Positions 6,587 through 11,476 of a stretch of DNA of 11,476 nucleotides are shown in pieces; within the stretch, counting starts at the first letter, position 1; each line of letters opens with the position of its first letter. The stretch covers positions 1 to 11,476 of the forward strand of contig CBDUMN010000102.1 of the NCBI GenBank assembly GCA_965368335.1, written 5' to 3'. The notes below the pieces were generated by a model that saw only the letters and a list, made by a program, of their open reading frames with translations, was not told the origin of the DNA and did not search any database. A program made the position numbers and the translations under genes. Source of the stretch: CBDUMN01 sp965368335 (GTDB taxonomy: Bacteria > Pseudomonadota > Alphaproteobacteria > Rhodospirillales > JAPHRK01).

Positions 6587-7294
6587 GCCGACCGATAAAA
6601 TCTCAAAACTGTCAAAAATGTATTGTCGGCTAATGCCAACGAAGAAAACACGCTCGAAGGGTTGGTGTCCGGTCGGATTGGTTTTAAGAATTTTCTCGCA
6701 CAGCGGATCAAAGTTCTGTTTTTTCTTTTCTTCAACAGGAACAAGCCAGTCGTCGAAAACGATGGAGAGCCAAGCCTTGCAGTAGTCCGGGTTGGTTTGT
6801 GATTTCTGAATTTTGCTTTGGAGGGCTTGCTCCATAAGAGGGCGCAATTCATTTTCCAGATAGTCTTCACGGTTTCTGGCAACGGCGCTGTGTTCGTCGA
6901 TTTTTCTTTTGTTTTTGCTCCCGGTTCCATGAATTTTTAGATTTGCCGGAGCCCTGCCGTAAAGTTGAAGGTGTTCCATAATCAAGGCTTCGTTTTGGCC
7001 GTCGATTGCCGCGACGCACTCGATTTTTTGAGGCTGTCCGTCGATCAAGAATAAGCCGTCGTACCGTTCTTTCTGTCCGGTAAAAGCAATCCCATCAATG
7101 GAGCCATTGAGTTTTTCCGCGATGGAAACGAGAGGGCAGGCTTCATAAAAAAAGAAATTGTGGAACCGCTCTGCAATATCGATTTCAACGCTGCTGTAAA
7201 TGTGGTCTATGACGGAAACGATTTGATTGAGTTCGGCGAACTTTCCTTGCTGAAAGTGGCTTCGCCAAATCTTCTCGGCCGGAGATAGAGTCAC
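6569..7294 (-). CDS. Hypothetical protein, 241 aa, last gene of the accessory cluster
   Basis: I do not recognise this family. The protein is soluble, with no signal peptide or membrane span. A helical N-terminus (AEKIWRSHFQQGKFAELNQIVSVIDHIY) is followed by a mixed alpha/beta core at about residues 40-115. This contains RYDGLFLIDGQPQKIECVAAIDG, whose D-(x)n-E-x-V arrangement is only distantly reminiscent of a PD-(D/E)xK nuclease core, with Val where Lys is expected. A basic stretch GSKNKRKIDEHS and a final strand FERVFFVGISRQYIF follow. The GTG start is the only possible upstream start because TAA directly precedes it in frame; a purine-rich AAGGAAAGGG lies upstream. It follows the 258-residue gene by 91 nt on the same strand. 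The last codons lie inside the 40-bp repeat, so the present C-terminus may not be ancestral. Confidence 0.7.
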   Translation of the reverse strand: MTLSPAEKIWRSHFQQGKFAELNQIVSVIDHIYSSVEIDIAERFHNFFFYEACPLVSIAEKLNGSIDGIAFTGQKERYDGLFLIDGQPQKIECVAAIDGQNEALIMEHLQLYGRAPANLKIHGTGSKNKRKIDEHSAVARNREDYLENELRPLMEQALQSKIQKSQTNPDYCKAWLSIVFDDWLVPVEEKKKQNFDPLCEKILKTNPTGHQPFERVFFVGISRQYIFDSFEILSVGKPSLA

Positions 7295-7385
7295 TTACGC
7301 CGCCCTTTCCTTCGTTTCTCGGAGTCCGCCAGATGGGTGGTCATGTTGCCAGATACTCTTCAATTTTTGATGGATTGTCGTCGGC

Positions 7386-8162
7386 TTAGGCCTTTGTGAA
7401 GTGAGGGAGGGTTATCCCTTCCCAGCAGCGGTCCAAGACTCCAGTGATATCATCTTTAGGGCTTGGCTCCGGTGGTTCCTTGCCTAAGTTTGGACCAAAC
7501 CGCTTGATGACTCTTTGTTGTAGTTCTTGAATATAGGGATCATCTGGCCATTCCCAATCGTCACAGGTCCGGTACGTCCCCCCTAGCATTCGATTGGGTT
7601 CTCGACGGCACCAGTCTAGCGCGTGAAAGCCTGCCCAAGGCCCCCCACTTCCCTTTACCTCGGAGGTTCTGACAAAATCGTTTTTTTGGATTCCAGCCTT
7701 AATTTTGTTTGTTGAGATAGAGCGCAGTGCTTTCCACACTAGCTTGATGATCTTTTTATGATCTTCGATCTCTTTGTCGTACAAAATATTGAGTTGGCTG
7801 AAATTCATCGTTGGGAGAGAAAAAGCCCAGTTTTTCATGCTCCCCCCTGGATGCCCCCAAAACCAAGTGGCGCGTCTATGGGTGAGCAACGGTTCAGGTA
7901 GGTTTGTCACGATTTGGGGGGCGTTGTGGGAACGGCTGGGTTCTAATTCAGGTTCCCAGCCTTCTTTAGGGAAAAATATTCGGACAGAATATCCTGGACA
8001 TTCGGGAATTGTTTCTCGGGAAACGCCGACTGTAGAATCTCTATCTATTAACTCTCCGTGGAAAACAACCCGCGGAAAAATATCTTTAAGTGCAAAGGAA
8101 AACATAGCGTCATCAAATGCATCTAAGAAGCATATTTTCTCGCTGAAACTCATGGGGCTCAC
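7386..8162 (-). CDS. Hypothetical protein, 258 aa, middle gene of the accessory cluster
   Basis: Not recognised. The protein is soluble, with no signal peptide or transmembrane segment. It is unusually rich in Trp and Pro (TWFWGHPGGSMKNW, GGPWAGFHALDWCRREP, CDDWEWPDDPY). It starts with an aromatic segment (FLDAFDDAMFSFALKDIFPRVVFHG) and ends with a Pro/charged tail. A central helix (DKEIEDHKKIIKLVWKALRSISTNKIKAG) precedes the Trp-rich part. It starts 13 nt after the stop of the preceding peptidoglycan-binding-type gene, so the two are almost certainly co-transcribed and may be coupled. Two starts are possible: GTG 8162 or ATG 8153, the latter giving 255 residues. Neither has a good Shine-Dalgarno sequence. 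Its tight pairing with an accessory gene suggests a partner or immunity-like role, but this is inference from position only. Confidence 0.72.
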   Translation of the reverse strand: MSPMSFSEKICFLDAFDDAMFSFALKDIFPRVVFHGELIDRDSTVGVSRETIPECPGYSVRIFFPKEGWEPELEPSRSHNAPQIVTNLPEPLLTHRRATWFWGHPGGSMKNWAFSLPTMNFSQLNILYDKEIEDHKKIIKLVWKALRSISTNKIKAGIQKNDFVRTSEVKGSGGPWAGFHALDWCRREPNRMLGGTYRTCDDWEWPDDPYIQELQQRVIKRFGPNLGKEPPEPSPKDDITGVLDRCWEGITLPHFTKA

Positions 8163-8175
8163 TTTTTTAAGATAT

Positions 8176-9378
8176 CTAATTTTTGAACTTCAGGTTAGGG
8201 CCTACATCTTTGTCCTTGAGGCGGCGCTTAGCAAGTTGGTGTTGTTTTGGTACGAGGATAACGGTTTGACCCGTTGCGATAAAAATCCGCATAGCGGATT
8301 TCCATTCCCGCTCTGTCGGTTCACCATTTTTGTCTACATCAACAGTCTGGAGGTGGACTTTCTTGCCGGTAGGAGAAATTAAAGTCATATCAGATCTATG
8401 AGACCCGGGTCGGGTATCGAGATTTTTATTGGTGTTTGGGTCTATAAAACCTGCTCCGTGGCCGGGAACATATTCTTCTTTTTTTCTTTGCCACTATTTT
8501 GAGCCCGTCCACCACCTATGTGCTGGTATCCTAAATCAATGAGTCGGTCGCGTACTTCGTCAAGCTCTGACTTTGTTTCTTTTCGTTCGCGTCTTTCCTC
8601 CATGATTTGGGGTTTGTTGTATTGTTCAGACTTGTCGGGAAAGATGAACACTTGAGGCTTTTCTTTCTCCAGATTTGGAAATTCCGTGCGAGTGATAACT
8701 TTAGGCCCATTTGCCGGATACTCCTCTTTGTTATCCTTGGGATCGCGCTTGGGTGGCTCAAATCCTGGGTGTGACGGCAGTTTGGGGGCTGTATCCATTT
8801 TGGTTGTTGTGTCGTTGGCAGGGACAGGAGGAACCTCGCTAGCACCTGGTAGCTCACGACCAATAGCGTCAAACAAACTCTTGATGCCGAGTGCTTTACC
8901 TAGGACTTTTGCGCTGGATCCTGCTCCACCGCCTGCGCCTTTGATTCCACTGCCTTCGAGAATGCCGTCAATGCCGGGGCGGGCGTATTTATCCTTCTCC
9001 GACATCATGGCGAGGCGCTGATTCTTGGATTTTGACTTCTTTGCTGGCGCATCCATGCTCAAGAGATTTCTCCCAAACTGAGGTTGGGTTGCTGTTTTTT
9101 TTGGCTTGTCGCCATTGGCCGCCGAAAGCCTGTCATTCAGTTTCCGCTCGGTTGGTCCGTCCGGTTTCATAAGGCCATCGATCTTGAGGCCGTTTTCTTT
9201 TTGAAACCGCTTGATGCCTTTAAACAAGGCGCGGTCAGGATAAGGGGGTTAGCCCAAAATCGGGCATCTCGTAGTGGCCCATATGGTTGAGCGTGGTTTT
9301 GGTCTTTAGGACGTCTTCGGGGTTGACAGAATAATTCCAGCCGATGGTCTTTTTGTTTTTAAGCGGTAAGAGCGTCAT
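8176..9378 (-). pseudogene. Peptidoglycan-binding-domain protein, interrupted by two frameshifts
   Basis: Three reading-frame pieces join into one 400-residue protein. Piece 1 runs from ATG 9378 to about 9244 (45 codons). Piece 2 runs from 9242 to 8478. Piece 3 runs from 8478 to TAG 8176-8178. Piece 1 ends MPDFGLTP and piece 2 continues YPDRALFKGIKRFQKENGLKIDG, the typical helix pair of a PG_binding_1-like domain (about residues 20-84 of the joined protein). One extra base in ACCCCCTTATCC breaks this join. Piece 2 carries a long Pro/Lys/Glu-rich linker. It passes into piece 3 (EYVPGHGAGFIDPNTNKN, then RPGSHRSDMTLISPTGKK and PTEREWKSAM) by a -1 change in an A7 run at 8479-8485. The two shifts compensate, and the joined length is an exact multiple of three. 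ATG 9378 has a weak AGG 7 nt upstream and lies downstream of an SOS-type promoter. The cause may be decay, sequencing error in homopolymers, or recoding. If left unjoined, the pieces would be read as 8442-9227 and 8176-8388. Confidence 0.75.
8478..8484 (-). other. A_AAA_AAG slippery heptamer at the second frameshift
   Basis: Read on the minus strand in the phase of the upstream frame, the sequence is GAA AAA AAG, that is A_AAA_AAG, the heptamer used for -1 frameshifting in Escherichia coli dnaX. A -1 slip here continues GAA GAA TAT GTT into the downstream 101-codon frame without a stop until 8176. No clear stimulatory Shine-Dalgarno sequence about 10 nt upstream, and only a 3-bp stem downstream, could be found. 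Confidence 0.5.
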
Positions 9379-9439
9379 GGGGAACCTAAGAACAATTATT
9401 TGCAGAAATGATTTAGCGAAATATCGCATAGCGAGAACG

Positions 9440-9454
9440 GAACATAACAAGAAC
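9440..9454 (-). promoter_or_regulatory. LexA (SOS) box, alphaproteobacterial type
   Basis: The plus strand reads GAAC (9440-9443), seven bases, GAAC (9451-9454). On the minus strand this is GTTCTTGTTATGTTC. It matches the known alphaproteobacterial LexA consensus GTTC-N7-GTTC at all eight fixed positions. It overlaps the -10 hexamer of the promoter that faces the accessory cluster, the classic place for LexA repression. The nearest downstream gene on that strand starts at 9378. Confidence 0.8.
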
Positions 9455-9469
9455 AAATTATTTTGTCAA
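9441..9469 (-). promoter_or_regulatory. Sigma70-type promoter of the accessory cluster
   Basis: On the minus strand a perfect -35 TTGACA (9469-9464) is separated by exactly 17 nt from a -10-like TATGTT (9446-9441). This predicts transcription from about 9434, giving a leader of about 56 nt before ATG 9378. The -10 lies inside the LexA box. Confidence 0.75.
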
Positions 9470-9497
9470 GATAAAATTCCTATATCAATTACATGAT

Positions 9498-9507
9498 TTG
9501 TTATGTT
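9498..9507 (+). repeat. Inverted second copy of the LexA-box core
   Basis: TTGTTATGTT here is the exact reverse complement of AACATAACAA at 9441-9450, 47 nt away. It repeats the inner 10 bp of the LexA box in opposite orientation but lacks the outer GTTC halves. It lies about 29-38 bp upstream of the -35 element, in the 172-nt space between the cluster and uvrB. The rest of that space (9379-9550) holds only the promoter and LexA box; no clear uvrB terminator was found. Confidence 0.6.
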
Positions 9508-9550
9508 GCCGCTGAGGTGGGTGAGATATAAAACGAGGCGCTTGCCAGCC

Positions 9551-11476
<1,926 letters not shown>

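Noticed and set aside
5160..6590. CRISPR array or IS element around the fic gene
   Set aside because: There are only two repeat copies 1370 bp apart, no transposase, and no terminal inverted repeats.
9382..9393. Two GAAC words close to the ATG at 9378
   Set aside because: The spacing is 4 nt, not the 7 nt needed for an alphaproteobacterial LexA box.
9235..9456. Independent 73-residue protein starting at 9456
   Set aside because: Its first 26 residues overlap the predicted promoter/LexA box and transcript start. The real start is ATG 9378, and its sequence continues into the downstream frame across a one-base shift.

Overview
The window looks like chromosomal DNA of an alphaproteobacterium, probably of the Rhodospirillales type. 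The reasons are the character of the F1-beta and UvrB proteins, the GC-rich core genes, and a GAAC-N7-GAAC LexA box of the alphaproteobacterial kind. The lineage is inferred from the sequence alone, and no species is claimed.

Layout, left to right. (1) Positions 1-1893 hold the end of the ATP synthase operon: atpD (5' end outside the window), atpC and a strong intrinsic terminator. (2) Positions 1982-3780 hold a YbjQ/UPF0145 protein, a 78-bp GC-rich palindromic element that includes its terminator, a GT-B glycosyltransferase-like protein resembling the N-terminal half of plant L-arabinokinase, and a GNAT acetyltransferase remnant with an amber codon and no N-terminus. (3) Positions 3773-5143 (minus strand) hold an SLC13/DASS-type membrane transporter, convergent with the GNAT remnant. 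(4) Positions 5177-6586 hold a Fic-domain adenylyltransferase gene with an AT-rich leader, enclosed by two identical 40-bp direct repeats. (5) Positions 6569-9378 (minus strand) hold an accessory cluster of three unfamiliar genes. The first has a peptidoglycan-binding-like N-terminal domain and is broken by two compensating frameshifts. It is followed by a 258-residue and a 241-residue protein of unknown function. (6) Positions 9551-11476 (minus strand) hold uvrB, with its 5' end outside the window.

The most interesting part is the stretch between the transporter and uvrB, which is visibly richer in A+T than the core genes on either side. The accessory cluster is preceded by a sigma70-type promoter (TTGACA, 17 bp, TATGTT). 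Its -10 element lies inside a perfect alphaproteobacterial LexA box. The cluster is therefore predicted to be DNA-damage inducible, although nothing in the proteins resembles DNA repair. One of the two frameshifts in its first gene falls on an A_AAA_AAG heptamer, the dnaX-type slippery sequence. Together these suggest an undescribed SOS-controlled accessory system, or a decaying copy of one, next to a Fic gene that may itself have been inserted or be excisable through the flanking repeats.

The core genes act independently of each other: energy conservation (atp), small-molecule transport (SLC13) and nucleotide excision repair (uvrB). No tRNA, rRNA, CRISPR array, transposase or integrase was seen.
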